DNA from: Bog-756 sp963696495
GTDB lineage: Bacteria > Actinomycetota > Acidimicrobiia > Acidimicrobiales > RAAP-2
Assembly (NCBI GenBank): GCA_963696495.1
Contig: CAVOKJ010000002.1
Coordinates: 186,001 to 250,000, forward strand
Reading direction: 5' to 3'
Length of the DNA stretch: 64,000 bases
Positions within the stretch are counted from its first letter, which is position 1. Every line of letters starts with the position of its first letter. Shown one piece after another: positions 26,590-35,558 of this stretch. The position numbers and the translations under genes were made by a program. The notes under the pieces are model-generated. The model did no database searches. It saw only the letters and a list, made by a program, of their open reading frames with translations, and had not been told where the DNA came from.

Positions 26590-27187
26590 CCCGGCCGGCT
26601 CGGGGCCGGCGACTCCCTCGTCGCCCCTCGGGACCGGCGAACTCCCCGTCTTCCGACCGACCGGCGAGGAGCTCCTCCACCGGGGCTGGGCGATCTCGTT
26701 GGTCAAGGCCGGGTTCGTCGACCCGGAGGGTCGGCCGTTCGAACGGGACATCGTGCGCCATCCCGGCGCGGTGGCCGTCGTCGCCGTCACCGAGGAGGAC
26801 TCGGTCGTCCTCGTGCACCAGTACCGGCCGGCCGTCGACCGCTGGCTGTTCGAGCTGCCCGCCGGCACCTGCGACGTGACCGGCGAGTCGCCCGAGGCGA
26901 CCGCCCGACGCGAGCTGGCCGAGGAGGTCGGGTACGCCGCCGACGAGCTGACCCTGATGGCCCGGTGCCTCGTGACACCGGGGTTCTGCGACGAGGTGTC
27001 CTCGGTGTACCTGGCCACCGGCCTCCGTCCCGTCCCGCTCGAGCCCCACGGCATCGAGGAGGGGTACATGCGGGTGGTCGACGTGCCCCTCGACCGGTTC
27101 GACGCGCTGGTGGACGACGGGACCATCGTCGACGCCTTCGCCATCCTCGGTGTGGGATTGGCCCGTCGGAGGCTGGCGACCGGCTGA
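26576..27187 (+). CDS. NUDIX hydrolase, ADP-ribose pyrophosphatase type
   Basis: The 203-residue protein contains the Nudix box GESPEATARRELAEEVGY within an ADP-ribose pyrophosphatase-like context (VLVHQYRPAVDRWLFELPAG before it). It should cleave ADP-ribose or a related nucleoside diphosphate derivative with Mg2+. The start GTG at 26576 overlaps pyrG by 14 bases. The stop shares one base with the xerD start (TGATG). The same position between pyrG and xerD is common in actinobacteria. Confidence 0.88.
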   Translation: MPSADPAGSGPATPSSPLGTGELPVFRPTGEELLHRGWAISLVKAGFVDPEGRPFERDIVRHPGAVAVVAVTEEDSVVLVHQYRPAVDRWLFELPAGTCDVTGESPEATARRELAEEVGYAADELTLMARCLVTPGFCDEVSSVYLATGLRPVPLEPHGIEEGYMRVVDVPLDRFDALVDDGTIVDAFAILGVGLARRRLATG

Positions 27188-28119
27188 TGGACCTCCCCCT
27201 GTCGGACGGTGCCGAGGAGTACCTGTCGTGGCTGGCGGTGGAGAAGGGGAGGTCCCGGAACACCCTGCTCGCCTACCGCCGTGACATCGCCACCTGGGAG
27301 CTGTGGGCACGAGAGGCCGGGGTGGACCCGGTCGACGCCCCCACCGGGGCCATCGAGCACCACCTCACCGAGCTGCGCCGGCTCGGTCGCAACCCGGCAT
27401 CGATGGCCCGTTCCACGACTGCGCTGCGCGGCCTGTTCCGGTTCCTGGTGAGCGAAGGCGTCCTGGTCGGCGACCCGACCGTGGACATCCGGTCGCCGCG
27501 CCTGCCGAGACGCCTGCCCAAGGCGTTGGAGGAATCCCAGGTCATGGCCCTCCTCGACTCGGTGAGCGGTGGCGAGCCCACCGAGCTGCGGGACCGCGCC
27601 CTCCTGGAGCTGCTCTACGGCACCGGGGCCAGGATCTCCGAGGTGGTCGGCCTGTCGCTGATCGACCTCCAGGGCGACGACGGGCTCCTCCGGGTGTTCG
27701 GCAAAGGGGCCAAGGAGCGGCTCGTCCCACTCGGCGGGCCGGCCCGGTTCGCCGTCGACCGCTGGCTCGGACCGTCGGGGCGCCCCCTCCTCGCCCCGGA
27801 CCGGTGGGCCCGACGGTCCGATGCCGAGGCCCTGTTCATCAACACCAGGGGCGGCCGCCTGAGCCGGCAGGGTGCCTGGGCGATCGTGACCCACCACGCC
27901 GAGCGGCTGGGGATCGGCGACCTGGTCAGCCCCCACGTGCTCCGGCACTCCTGTGCCAGCCACATGCTGGCCCACGGTGCGGACATCCGGGTCGTCCAGG
28001 AACTGCTCGGCCACGTGTCGATCGCCACCACCCAGATCTACACGAAGCTCAGCCAGGACCACCTGCGCTCGTCCTACCTTCGGGCCCACCCGCGGGCCAC
28101 CTCCCCCCAGCTCAAGTAG
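27187..28119 (+). CDS. xerD: Tyrosine recombinase XerD
   Basis: The 310-residue protein has the SAM-like N-terminal domain (LSWLAVEKGRSRNTLLAYRR) and the catalytic domain with Arg in GTGARISEVVGL, HVLRHSCASH, LGHVSIATTQIYTKL (His and the nucleophilic Tyr). It resolves chromosome dimers at dif together with a second Xer protein, which is not in this window. The start ATG overlaps the nudix stop. No parA-like gene follows, although parA-scpA-scpB often comes next in related genomes. Confidence 0.93.
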   Translation: MDLPLSDGAEEYLSWLAVEKGRSRNTLLAYRRDIATWELWAREAGVDPVDAPTGAIEHHLTELRRLGRNPASMARSTTALRGLFRFLVSEGVLVGDPTVDIRSPRLPRRLPKALEESQVMALLDSVSGGEPTELRDRALLELLYGTGARISEVVGLSLIDLQGDDGLLRVFGKGAKERLVPLGGPARFAVDRWLGPSGRPLLAPDRWARRSDAEALFINTRGGRLSRQGAWAIVTHHAERLGIGDLVSPHVLRHSCASHMLAHGADIRVVQELLGHVSIATTQIYTKLSQDHLRSSYLRAHPRATSPQLK

Positions 28120-28122
28120 GAT
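28117..28122 (+). promoter_or_regulatory. Predicted -10 of a leaderless promoter, built on the xerD stop codon
   Basis: TAGGAT uses the xerD TAG stop as its first three bases and ends 7 bases before the GTG at 28130. Confidence 0.5.
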
Positions 28123-28129
28123 CGCACTC

Positions 28130-28483
28130 GTGCCGAGCGATGCCCCGACCAGCGATGCCCCGACCATCGACTACCGAGAGCTGCTCGAGGCCGAGCGCCG
28201 TCAGCTCCAGGCCGAACTGGCCGAACTGGGCTACGGCGACGGCGGGGGGCTCGACTACGACCCCAACTTCGCCGACTCCAGCCAGGTGACCGCCGAGCGG
28301 GGGGAGGCCGAGGTGCTCGCCGTGCAGCTGCGGGAGTCCCTCGTCGAGGTGGGCCAGGCCATCGGCCGCCTCGAGTCCGGGAACTACGGCAACTGCGAGG
28401 CCTGCGGCGTTGCCATCGAACCGGCGCGGCTCGAGGCCATGCCGGCCGCCCGGTTCTGCATCAAGCACGCCAACCGGCCCTGA
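28130..28483 (+). CDS. DksA/TraR-type zinc finger protein
   Basis: The 117-residue protein has a helical coiled-coil-like region (YRELLEAERRQLQAELAEL, residues about 15-35), an acidic segment and a C-terminal finger. The ligands appear to be CEAC and, 17 residues on, CIKH, so the last ligand is His rather than the usual Cys. DksA/TraR proteins enter the RNA polymerase secondary channel and change initiation; smaller relatives also serve other roles. It is next to a site-2 protease gene. Confidence 0.82.
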   Translation: MPSDAPTSDAPTIDYRELLEAERRQLQAELAELGYGDGGGLDYDPNFADSSQVTAERGEAEVLAVQLRESLVEVGQAIGRLESGNYGNCEACGVAIEPARLEAMPAARFCIKHANRP

Positions 28484-28498
28484 GCGGCCGGCACGCTG

Positions 28499-29269
28499 AT
28501 GGCCTTCCCGGGCACGGGCGGCGGCTCCCGACCGCCGAGCCGCCGGTTCCAGCCCGACCAGCGGACCATCATCATCGTCGTGGTGGCGGTGGCGCTCATC
28601 GTCATCCTCCTCGAGACCCACCGCATCAACCGCCTCGAGATCATCTACTTCCTCGTCCTGATCCCCTCGATCATCCTCCACGAGCTGTCGCACGGAGTGG
28701 TGGCGCTGGCCTTCGGGGACGACACGGCCAAACGCGCCGGGCGCCTCACCCTCAACCCGATCAAGCACGTCGACCCGGTGGGCACGCTGCTGGTCCCGGC
28801 CATCCTGTCCCTCTCCGGGCTCGGCGCCTACGGCTGGGCCAAGCCGGTGCCGGTCAACACCAGCCGGCTGCGCAGCCCCCGCAACCACACCGTCGTCGTC
28901 TCGCTGGTCGGCCCGCTCACCAACTTCGCCCTGGCCGCGCTGCTCGGATGGCTCTTCGTGGCCACCGCCTCACCGGAGGCCAAGGCCTACGTGGCCGCCG
29001 GGTACTACCCCCCGAACCTCCTCAGCCAGATCATCTTCATCGCCGGCTTCGCCAACATCGTGCTCGGGGTGTTCAATCTCATCCCGTGCCCACCCCTGGA
29101 CGGCGCGTCGGTGCTGGAGCGGTTCCTCCCCGAGCAATGGCTGCCCCAGTACTACCAACTCCAACCCTTCCTCATGTTCCTGCCCTTCATCCTCATCCTC
29201 CTCTTCCGCAACGAGTGGTCCCAGCTGATCGGCCACGTCGTCTCCTGGTGGTCGAGCTTCCTGGTCTGA
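28499..29269 (+). CDS. Site-2 protease family (M50) membrane metalloprotease
   Basis: The 256-residue protein has about six transmembrane helices with the zinc motif HELSH (about residue 62) in one and NLIPCPPLDGA (the N-PxxDG motif with the third ligand) in another. It belongs to the short, single-core M50 group without PDZ domains. Such proteases cut membrane-anchored regulators within the bilayer; the target is unknown. The ATG at 28499 follows the zinc-finger gene by 15 bases, so the two are probably co-transcribed. Confidence 0.88.
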   Translation: MAFPGTGGGSRPPSRRFQPDQRTIIIVVVAVALIVILLETHRINRLEIIYFLVLIPSIILHELSHGVVALAFGDDTAKRAGRLTLNPIKHVDPVGTLLVPAILSLSGLGAYGWAKPVPVNTSRLRSPRNHTVVVSLVGPLTNFALAALLGWLFVATASPEAKAYVAAGYYPPNLLSQIIFIAGFANIVLGVFNLIPCPPLDGASVLERFLPEQWLPQYYQLQPFLMFLPFILILLFRNEWSQLIGHVVSWWSSFLV

Positions 29270-29363
29270 CGGGCGGGCCGGCGGCTCTCTGCCCCGGCCG
29301 GCGGGGACCACGACCGAGGAGCGCCGATCCGATCGGGAGCCCGGGCCCGGGTCGTCCGCCCTC

Positions 29364-32276
29364 ATGACCGTCGACGACGCTCCCGCCGTCGACGGGCTCG
29401 GAGCGCCCGGGCGCCGGGCCTCGGGCCGGGCCCGGTCCCCGCGGACGGCGCGCCTCACGACCTGGGTGCGCACGCACCCGGGGATGGCGGTCGCCCTCGT
29501 GCTCCCCGTGGTCGTGTTCGGCGTCCCCCAGCTGTTCGGGGGCACGTTCGTCAGCGGCGACAACATGATCCAGAACCTGCCCATGCGGGCCCTGGTGGGC
29601 TGGGACCTCGACCACGGCATCGCCCCGCTGTGGAACCCGTACCTGTTCAGCGGCACGCCCCTGCTCGGCGGGTTCAACGCCGGGGCCGCCTACCCCCTCA
29701 CCTGGCTCACCGCCCTCCTCCCCCTGTTCACCGCCTGGACCCTCACCCTGGTCGTGACCTACGACACCGCCCTGGCCGGGATGTACCTCTTCCTCCGCCG
29801 CCAGGGCATGGCCACCACCGCCGCCACCTTCGGTGCGGTGACCTTCGCCTTCGCCGGCTACATGAGCGCCCAGATGGTGCACATCGACCTCATCGAGGGC
29901 GCGGCCTGGCTTCCCTGGATACTCGTCTCGGTGCACGCCCTCACCGGCGGCCTGGCCCCGGGCCCCACGATGTTGGAGGGTCGGGTGGGCCGACGGCAGA
30001 GGCGTCGGTGGGTGGTCATCCTCGCCCTCTCGATCGGACTGGCGCTGTTGGCCGGCAACGCCGAGGCCGTCATCGACAGCGTGGTCCTGCTCGCCGTCTA
30101 CTCGATCGGTCGGCTGGTGACCGCCGGCCTGCTCCACCGGGACGCCCGCCGGGCCCTGGCCCGCTCCTTGGCCGCCCTGGCCTGTGGGGGTGTGGGGGGC
30201 ATCGCCCTCGGGGCGGTCCAGTGGCTGCCGGGCCTGGACTTCCTGTCGCAGTCCCAGCGGGCGGTGAGCAGCTACTCGTTCTTCGCCAGCGGCTCCCTCA
30301 ACCCCCGGCTCCTGGCGCTGCTGCCCTCGCCGTTCCTGCTGGGGACCAACCAGCCCGTCCCGGGTTTCTATGTCGGCAGTTACAACTTCCAGGAGGTCAC
30401 CGGCTACACGGGGATCCTGGCCCTGATCGGGGCCTGCTCCCTGTTGCACCACCGCTGGCGCACCCGGCCCGAGGCCCGCCAGTGGTGGATCTGGTACGTG
30501 GTCCTGGCGGTCGGCCTGCTGTCGGCCCTCGGTGGCAACACCCCCTTCGGCCGGTTGATGTACCTCGTGCCGGGGATCAGCAGCGAGCGCCTGCTCAACC
30601 GGAACCTCCTCCTCGTCGACTTCGCCCTCGCCGTGCTCCTGGCCTGGTGGCTCGACGGCCTGCTCGCCTCACGGGCCGGTCGGCCCGTCGGCCCGACCAC
30701 GGTGCGGAGCCGGTGGAGCCGGGGGGGTCGGTCCGAGGTGGTCGTGACCTGCATCCCCCTCGCCGTGACGGCCCTCCTCTGCGCCTTCTTGTGGGTGGAC
30801 GGCCCGCTGCTCGGTCGGCTGCTCGAGGTCCAGTTCCCGTGGAGCACCTCCCAGCGGGTCCGTGTGGCCGTGCTGGTGACCGTCCAGCTCGGGGTGGCCG
30901 CCTGGGCCACCTGGGTGGTGCTCGTCGAGCGGCGGTTCAGCACCAGGACGCTCACGGCGCTTCTCTCCGCCGTCCTCACCGTCGACCTCGTGCTGTTCAA
31001 CTGCTTCGTGGTGGCCCCACCGACGTCGGAGGCCTATGCCCAGGCCAAGGGACCGGCCTCCGCCGCCCTCCGGTCACTGGTGGGCGACGGGCGGTTCCTC
31101 GTCTTCGATCCCGACCGGCTCTACGGACCGCAGCTCCTCGAGATCGGGCAGACCGACCTCAACATCTACGGGAGGCTGCCGAGCGGCCAGGGCTATTCGG
31201 CGCTGACCGGTGGGCGCTACTACGCGGCCACCGGCGCCCACTACCAGGAGGACCTCGACCCCGAGTCGTTGGCCGGCACGGTGTGGGACGGCCTCAACGT
31301 GACCACCCTCCTCTCGGTGCCCGGCTACTTCGTCACCCCGGTGCCGGGGTCGACGCCCGGCACCACCCCGTCGATCCAGCTGCCGAGCGACCTCGGCGCC
31401 TACCGCTACTCGCCGGCGCCGCTGCGCCTGTCCGCCGGCTCGCTCCAGCGGTGGTACTTCGGTGGGCTCCTCACCGTCCGGTCGTGGGACGTCCCGGTGC
31501 TCGCCGGTGACGCCGCGGACCTCCGGGCCGGCCTCGTCACCCCCCACGGGGGGGTCAGCTGGCTGCCGGCGGCCGAGACCACCGTCGTCGGGACCGGCGG
31601 CGCACGGCGACTGCGGGTCGACCTGCCCGCAGCGGTCAGCGCCGGTGGTCTGGTCGTGGCGCCGGGCTCGTCCCCGGCGGTCGTCGGCACCCCCGAGGCC
31701 GACACCGTCGAGGGCGGCGAGGTGGCGCTGGACGGTCGCATGCAGTCCGGGGTCACCTCTCCGCACTGGGAGTTCACCGGGATGCTCGGACCCTTCGGTG
31801 TGTTCCACAACTCGAGGCCACGGGGGTGGGCCGCCGTGCAGGCCCCCGGCGGTGGTCCGGCACCGGCCGGCAGCTCGGTCCGTGCGGTCGCCCCCGACGA
31901 GGGAGGAGGCGCCACCATCTCCGTCCGCGCCGGCTCGGCGGCGGAGCTCGTCCGCAGCGCGGCGTGGGCCGACGGATGGCAGGCCAGCGTCCAACCGGTC
32001 TCCGGCGGCGGGGGCCGGCCGGCCGGGCCGGCGACCGAGGTGCCGGTGGAGCCCGATGGCGTGCTCCAAGCGGTCCGCATCCCGTCGGCCGGCGACTACC
32101 GGGTCACGTTCCGGTACCGACCGTGGTCGGTGACCGTCGGCGCCATCGTCTCGGGAGCCGCCGTCGCCGTCCTGGCCGTCGTGGGCCTGGCGGACCTGAT
32201 CATGGCCCGGCGGCGCCGCCTCGGGCGGGACCGGGGCGTCGGGCGGGACGGGGACCGGGACGTCAGGCCGGACTGA
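29364..32276 (+). CDS. YfhO-like large membrane protein
   Basis: This 970-residue protein has a cytoplasmic N-terminus, 12 or more transmembrane helices (about residues 38-555), a long extracytoplasmic domain rich in beta structure (about 560-930) and a last helix followed by a basic tail. The segments FVSGDNMIQNLPMRALVGWD and LWNPYLFSGTPLLGG are typical of the YfhO/GT-C-like family, linked to glycosylation of envelope polymers in Gram-positive bacteria. The sugar and acceptor are unknown. Its last 14 bases overlap the end of the convergent trpS. Confidence 0.8.
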   Translation: MTVDDAPAVDGLGAPGRRASGRARSPRTARLTTWVRTHPGMAVALVLPVVVFGVPQLFGGTFVSGDNMIQNLPMRALVGWDLDHGIAPLWNPYLFSGTPLLGGFNAGAAYPLTWLTALLPLFTAWTLTLVVTYDTALAGMYLFLRRQGMATTAATFGAVTFAFAGYMSAQMVHIDLIEGAAWLPWILVSVHALTGGLAPGPTMLEGRVGRRQRRRWVVILALSIGLALLAGNAEAVIDSVVLLAVYSIGRLVTAGLLHRDARRALARSLAALACGGVGGIALGAVQWLPGLDFLSQSQRAVSSYSFFASGSLNPRLLALLPSPFLLGTNQPVPGFYVGSYNFQEVTGYTGILALIGACSLLHHRWRTRPEARQWWIWYVVLAVGLLSALGGNTPFGRLMYLVPGISSERLLNRNLLLVDFALAVLLAWWLDGLLASRAGRPVGPTTVRSRWSRGGRSEVVVTCIPLAVTALLCAFLWVDGPLLGRLLEVQFPWSTSQRVRVAVLVTVQLGVAAWATWVVLVERRFSTRTLTALLSAVLTVDLVLFNCFVVAPPTSEAYAQAKGPASAALRSLVGDGRFLVFDPDRLYGPQLLEIGQTDLNIYGRLPSGQGYSALTGGRYYAATGAHYQEDLDPESLAGTVWDGLNVTTLLSVPGYFVTPVPGSTPGTTPSIQLPSDLGAYRYSPAPLRLSAGSLQRWYFGGLLTVRSWDVPVLAGDAADLRAGLVTPHGGVSWLPAAETTVVGTGGARRLRVDLPAAVSAGGLVVAPGSSPAVVGTPEADTVEGGEVALDGRMQSGVTSPHWEFTGMLGPFGVFHNSRPRGWAAVQAPGGGPAPAGSSVRAVAPDEGGGATISVRAGSAAELVRSAAWADGWQASVQPVSGGGGRPAGPATEVPVEPDGVLQAVRIPSAGDYRVTFRYRPWSVTVGAIVSGAAVAVLAVVGLADLIMARRRRLGRDRGVGRDGDRDVRPD

Positions 32277-33246
32277 GCAGGCCGATGGCCCCGGCCGCCC
32301 GCCGGTAGGTGGCCGAGGCGGTCAGCCTCGCCTTGTCGGCCCCCGTGGCCAGCAGCGAGGTGACCGATCCGGGCTCGGCGGCCAGGGCCGCCCGCCGCTC
32401 GCGCACCGGCCGGAGGAGCTCGACGAGCGCCTCGGCCAGGTCCGCCTTGAGGTCGCCGTAACGCTGGTAGGAGCCCGCCACCTCGGACGGCGAGCGCCCG
32501 GTGGCCACGGCCAGCAGCTCCAACAGGTTGGAGAGGCCCGGCTTCGCCTCGGGGTCGTAGCGAACCTCCCCGTCCGTGTCGGTGACCGCCTTTTTGACCT
32601 TGCGGACGATCTCCTCGGGCCCGTCGAGCAGCAGGATGGTGCCGAGCGGGGAGTTGATCGACTTGGACATCTTCTGTGACGGGTGCTGGAGGTCCATCAC
32701 CCGGGCCGCCATGGGTGGGATCGAGGCCTCGGGGACCACCAAGGTGGGACCGTACCGGTGGTTGAAGCGGTTGGCCAGCTCCCGGGCCAGCTCGAGATGC
32801 TGGCGCTGGTCGTCGCCGACCGGCACCCGCTCGGCGTCGTAGAGCAGGATGTCCGCCGCCTGGAGCACGGGATAGGTGAACAGGCCCACCCGCACCGAGT
32901 CCTTGCCGGCGCTCTTCTCCTTGAACTGGGTCATGCGCCCGAGCTCGCCCATGGAGGCGGTGCACTCGAGGAGCCAGGCCAGCTGGACGTGCTCGGCCAC
33001 GTGGCTCTGCACGAAGAGGGTGCACCGGTCGGGGTCGAGCCCGGCGGCCAGCAGGTCGAGCGCCGTCTCGTAGGTGCGCTCGCGCAGGTCGGCGGGATCG
33101 ATGTCCAGGGTGAGGGCGTGGAGGTCGACGATGCAGTAGTAGGCGTCGTGGGCGTCCTGGTCGGCGACCCAGTTGCGCACGGCCCCCAGGTAGTTCCCCA
33201 GGTGGAGGTCGCCGCTGGGCTGCAGGCCGGAAAATACTCGGGACAT
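32263..33246 (-). CDS. trpS: Tryptophanyl-tRNA synthetase
   Basis: This class I synthetase of 327 residues has the HIGH-type motif as HLGN (SGLQPSGDLHLGNYLGA), the KMSKS loop as QKMSKSINSP and GDDQRQHLELARELA. It charges tRNA-Trp. The ATG at 33246 has no Shine-Dalgarno; TACGAT ends 8 bases upstream on the minus strand. It is convergent with, and overlaps by 14 bases, the YfhO-like gene. Confidence 0.95.
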   Translation of the reverse strand: MSRVFSGLQPSGDLHLGNYLGAVRNWVADQDAHDAYYCIVDLHALTLDIDPADLRERTYETALDLLAAGLDPDRCTLFVQSHVAEHVQLAWLLECTASMGELGRMTQFKEKSAGKDSVRVGLFTYPVLQAADILLYDAERVPVGDDQRQHLELARELANRFNHRYGPTLVVPEASIPPMAARVMDLQHPSQKMSKSINSPLGTILLLDGPEEIVRKVKKAVTDTDGEVRYDPEAKPGLSNLLELLAVATGRSPSEVAGSYQRYGDLKADLAEALVELLRPVRERRAALAAEPGSVTSLLATGADKARLTASATYRRAAGAIGLLSPA

Positions 33247-33254
33247 GGGTCGTC

Positions 33255-33260
33255 ATCGTA
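33255..33260 (-). promoter_or_regulatory. Predicted -10 of the trpS promoter
   Basis: TACGAT (minus strand) 8 bases before the ATG at 33246. Confidence 0.45.
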
Positions 33261-33318
33261 GGGCGCCGCCCACCCGTGGCGTGACCCCGAGGTGCACGAG
33301 AAGGCCGCCCCGAGCCGG

Positions 33319-33324
33319 TAGGGT
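33319..33324 (+). promoter_or_regulatory. Predicted -10 of the scpA promoter
   Basis: TAGGGT lies 2 bases before ATG 33327 but 8 before GTG 33333. The ATG would fall upstream of the expected transcription start, so the element favours the GTG as initiator. Confidence 0.5.
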
Positions 33325-33332
33325 CGATGGGC

Positions 33333-34127
33333 GTGACCGCCATCGTCTCGACGCCCGTCTTCGAGGGACCGGCCGACCTGCTGTTGCAGCTGGTCAACAG
33401 CCATCAGGTCGAGCTGTTCGACATCCCCCTGGCCTCGCTGGTCGACGCCTTCGTGGCCGAGGTGGCCACCTGGGAGAGCGTCGACATGCAGACGCTGTCC
33501 GAGTTCCTCGTCATCGCCGCCGTGCTCATCGAGCTCAAGTCCCGGCGGCTGCTGCCCGGGCCCGACCAGGTCGACCCGGACGAGGAGCTCGTCGGGTGGG
33601 AGGAGCGCGACCTGCTGCTGGCCCGGCTCCTCGAGTGCCAGGCCTATGCCGCCGCCGCCGACACCTTCGCCCTGCTCGCCGAGCGGGCGGCCCGTTCAGT
33701 GCCGCGCACGGCCGGGCTCGACCTCGATTTCGTGGTCAACGCACCCGATCTGCTCGAGGGGGTCACCCCGGGCGACCTGGCCGATGCCTACCGGCGGGCC
33801 ACCGCCGAGCGGCCGGCGCCGGTCCTCGACCTCTACCACGTGACCGTCGACACGGTCACGGTGGCCGATGCCGTGTCCGAGCTGGCCGCCCGCCTGCCGG
33901 CCCTCGGGGGGAGGTCCACGTTCCGGGCGCTGACCGTCCACCTGACCACGCGCATGGAGATCATCGTGCGGTTCCTCGCCCTGCTCGAGCTGTGCAAGCA
34001 GGGCCGGGTCTCCCTCGACCAGGGCCATACCTTCGGCGACCTCGAGGTGGGCTGGGTGTCCGACGGGCCCGACCTGGTGTCGGTGGGTGCCGGGCCCTAC
34101 GACGAGTACGACGAGTACGAGGGCTGA
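33333..34127 (+). CDS. scpA: Segregation and condensation protein ScpA
   Basis: This kleisin of 264 residues opens with the conserved FEGPADLLLQLV and continues with ELFDIPLASLVDAFVAEV and LVIAAVLIELKSRRLLP. The C-terminal winged helix (TFRALTVHL...RFLALLELCKQGRV) binds the SMC head. With ScpB and SMC it condenses and segregates the chromosome. The product ends in an acidic YDEYDEYEG. The start is GTG at 33333, set by the -10 position; ATG at 33327 would add two residues. scpB follows after 2 bases. Confidence 0.93.
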   Translation: MTAIVSTPVFEGPADLLLQLVNSHQVELFDIPLASLVDAFVAEVATWESVDMQTLSEFLVIAAVLIELKSRRLLPGPDQVDPDEELVGWEERDLLLARLLECQAYAAAADTFALLAERAARSVPRTAGLDLDFVVNAPDLLEGVTPGDLADAYRRATAERPAPVLDLYHVTVDTVTVADAVSELAARLPALGGRSTFRALTVHLTTRMEIIVRFLALLELCKQGRVSLDQGHTFGDLEVGWVSDGPDLVSVGAGPYDEYDEYEG

Positions 34128-34129
34128 CG

Positions 34130-34702
34130 GTGGGGCTCTCACCCGAGGCGAGGGCCATCGAGGCGGTCCTGATGGTGGCCGTGGAGCCGGTCCCGGTGGG
34201 CCTGCTGGCCGAGCTGTTGGAGCTGCCCGCCGACCAGGTCGAGCCGTTCTGCGACGAGCTGGCCGAGTCCTGCCGCCAGGGCAACCGGGGCTTCGACGTG
34301 GTGAGGATCGCCGGCGGGCTGCGCATCCAGACCCATCCCGACCTCGCCCCGTACGTCGAGCGGTTCGCCAACGTCGGCGTGTCGTCCCGCCTGTCGGCGG
34401 CGGCGCTCGAGACGCTGGCCATCGTGGCCTACAAGCAACCGGTGAGCCGGGCCCAGATCGCCGCGCTCCGCGGCGTCAACGTCGACGGGGTGGTGCGCCT
34501 GCTCGAGCACCGGGGCTACATCGCCGGCGTCGGGCGGGCCGACGGCCCCGGGCAGGCCGTGCTCTACGCCACGACCGACGCGTTCTTGGAACGGCTCGGA
34601 CTCGACCGCCTCGACCAGCTACCGCCGGTCGAGGACCTGCTGCCCGGGCCCGAGGCCCTCGACGAGCTCGAGGACCAGATGCGCCCGGTCGGGGATGGCT
34701 GA
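34130..34702 (+). CDS. scpB: Segregation and condensation protein ScpB
   Basis: The 190-residue protein has two winged-helix domains. The second is marked by LSAAALETLAIVAYKQPVSR and RGVNVDGVVRLLEHRGYI, both highly conserved in ScpB. It dimerises and stabilises the ScpA-SMC complex. The GTG start is 2 bases after the scpA stop; the end overlaps rluB by 8 bases. Confidence 0.94.
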   Translation: MGLSPEARAIEAVLMVAVEPVPVGLLAELLELPADQVEPFCDELAESCRQGNRGFDVVRIAGGLRIQTHPDLAPYVERFANVGVSSRLSAAALETLAIVAYKQPVSRAQIAALRGVNVDGVVRLLEHRGYIAGVGRADGPGQAVLYATTDAFLERLGLDRLDQLPPVEDLLPGPEALDELEDQMRPVGDG

Positions 34703-35546
34703 GGCCACCGGCCCGTCCGATCCGACCGCTGCGCCCCTGCCCGGGGGGGACCGCCTCCAAAAGGTCCTGGCCCGCGTCGGGGTCGGCTCCCGACGGGTGT
34801 GCGAGGAGTTGATCGTCGACGGGCGGGTGACCGTCAACGGCGCGGTCCCGGTGCTCGGTCGGCGGGTCGACCCGGCGGTCGACCTGGTCGAGCTCGACGG
34901 CGTGCCCCTGCCCATCCGGCCCGACCTCGTCCACTACCTGTTGAACAAGCCGGCCGGGGTGGTCAGCACCGCCGAGGACACCCACGGCCGCCCGACCGTG
35001 GTCTCCCTCGTGCCCGACCGGCCCAGGGTGTACCCGGTGGGGCGGCTGGACATGGACTCCGAGGGCCTCCTCGTCCTCACCAACGACGGCGAGCTGACCC
35101 ACCGCCTGACCCATCCCTCCTTCGGCGTCCCCAAGGAGTACCTGGTCCACGTGGAGGGCGAGCCCACCTCGGGCGAGGTGCGGCGCCTCCGCGAGGGCGT
35201 CGAGCTCGAGGACGGCCCCACCGCACCGGCGCGGGTCGCCGTGGTCGCCCCCGACCTCCTGCGCATCGTGATCCACGAGGGGAGGAACCGCCAGGTCCGT
35301 CGCATGTGCGACGCCGTCGGGCATCCGGTCCGGCGCCTGGTGCGGACCCGCATCGGCCCGCTGACCGACCCGTCGCTCGGGCCGGGGTCCTACCGCACGC
35401 TGACGTTCGACGAGGTGCGGAGCCTCTCCGCCGCTGCGGCTGCCATCGATGCCGCGGCCGCCGCGGCTGCCGTCGATGCCGTCGATGACGCCCGTGGGGG
35501 CGGACCGGGGGGGCCCGCCGGAGCCCGTGCGGACACCGCTGAGTAA
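34695..35546 (+). CDS. rluB: RluB/RsuA-family ribosomal RNA pseudouridine synthase
   Basis: The 283-residue product has an S4 domain (LQKVLARVGVGSRRVCEELI), the catalytic aspartate in VGRLDMDSEGLLVLTNDG, and the family motif IHEGRNRQVRRMCDAVGHPV. It converts a specific uridine in 23S (or 16S) rRNA to pseudouridine. About 45 residues of an Ala/Asp/Gly-rich tail extend beyond the normal C-terminus. It lies downstream of scpB as in most actinobacteria and firmicutes. Confidence 0.9.
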   Translation: MAEATGPSDPTAAPLPGGDRLQKVLARVGVGSRRVCEELIVDGRVTVNGAVPVLGRRVDPAVDLVELDGVPLPIRPDLVHYLLNKPAGVVSTAEDTHGRPTVVSLVPDRPRVYPVGRLDMDSEGLLVLTNDGELTHRLTHPSFGVPKEYLVHVEGEPTSGEVRRLREGVELEDGPTAPARVAVVAPDLLRIVIHEGRNRQVRRMCDAVGHPVRRLVRTRIGPLTDPSLGPGSYRTLTFDEVRSLSAAAAAIDAAAAAAAVDAVDDARGGGPGGPAGARADTAE

Positions 35547-35549
35547 CAT
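35544..35549 (+). promoter_or_regulatory. Possible -10 element before aroH
   Basis: TAACAT begins within the last bases of rluB and ends 9 bases before the ATG at 35559. Confidence 0.35.
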
Positions 35550-35558
35550 GCCTGGCTG

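Noticed and set aside
23707..28167. A 1486-codon open frame on the minus strand across recN, pyrG, nudix and xerD
   Set aside because: Antisense to five well-supported genes; composition (Gly/Val/Asp/His-rich) is the usual shadow of GC-rich coding DNA, with no recognisable motif.
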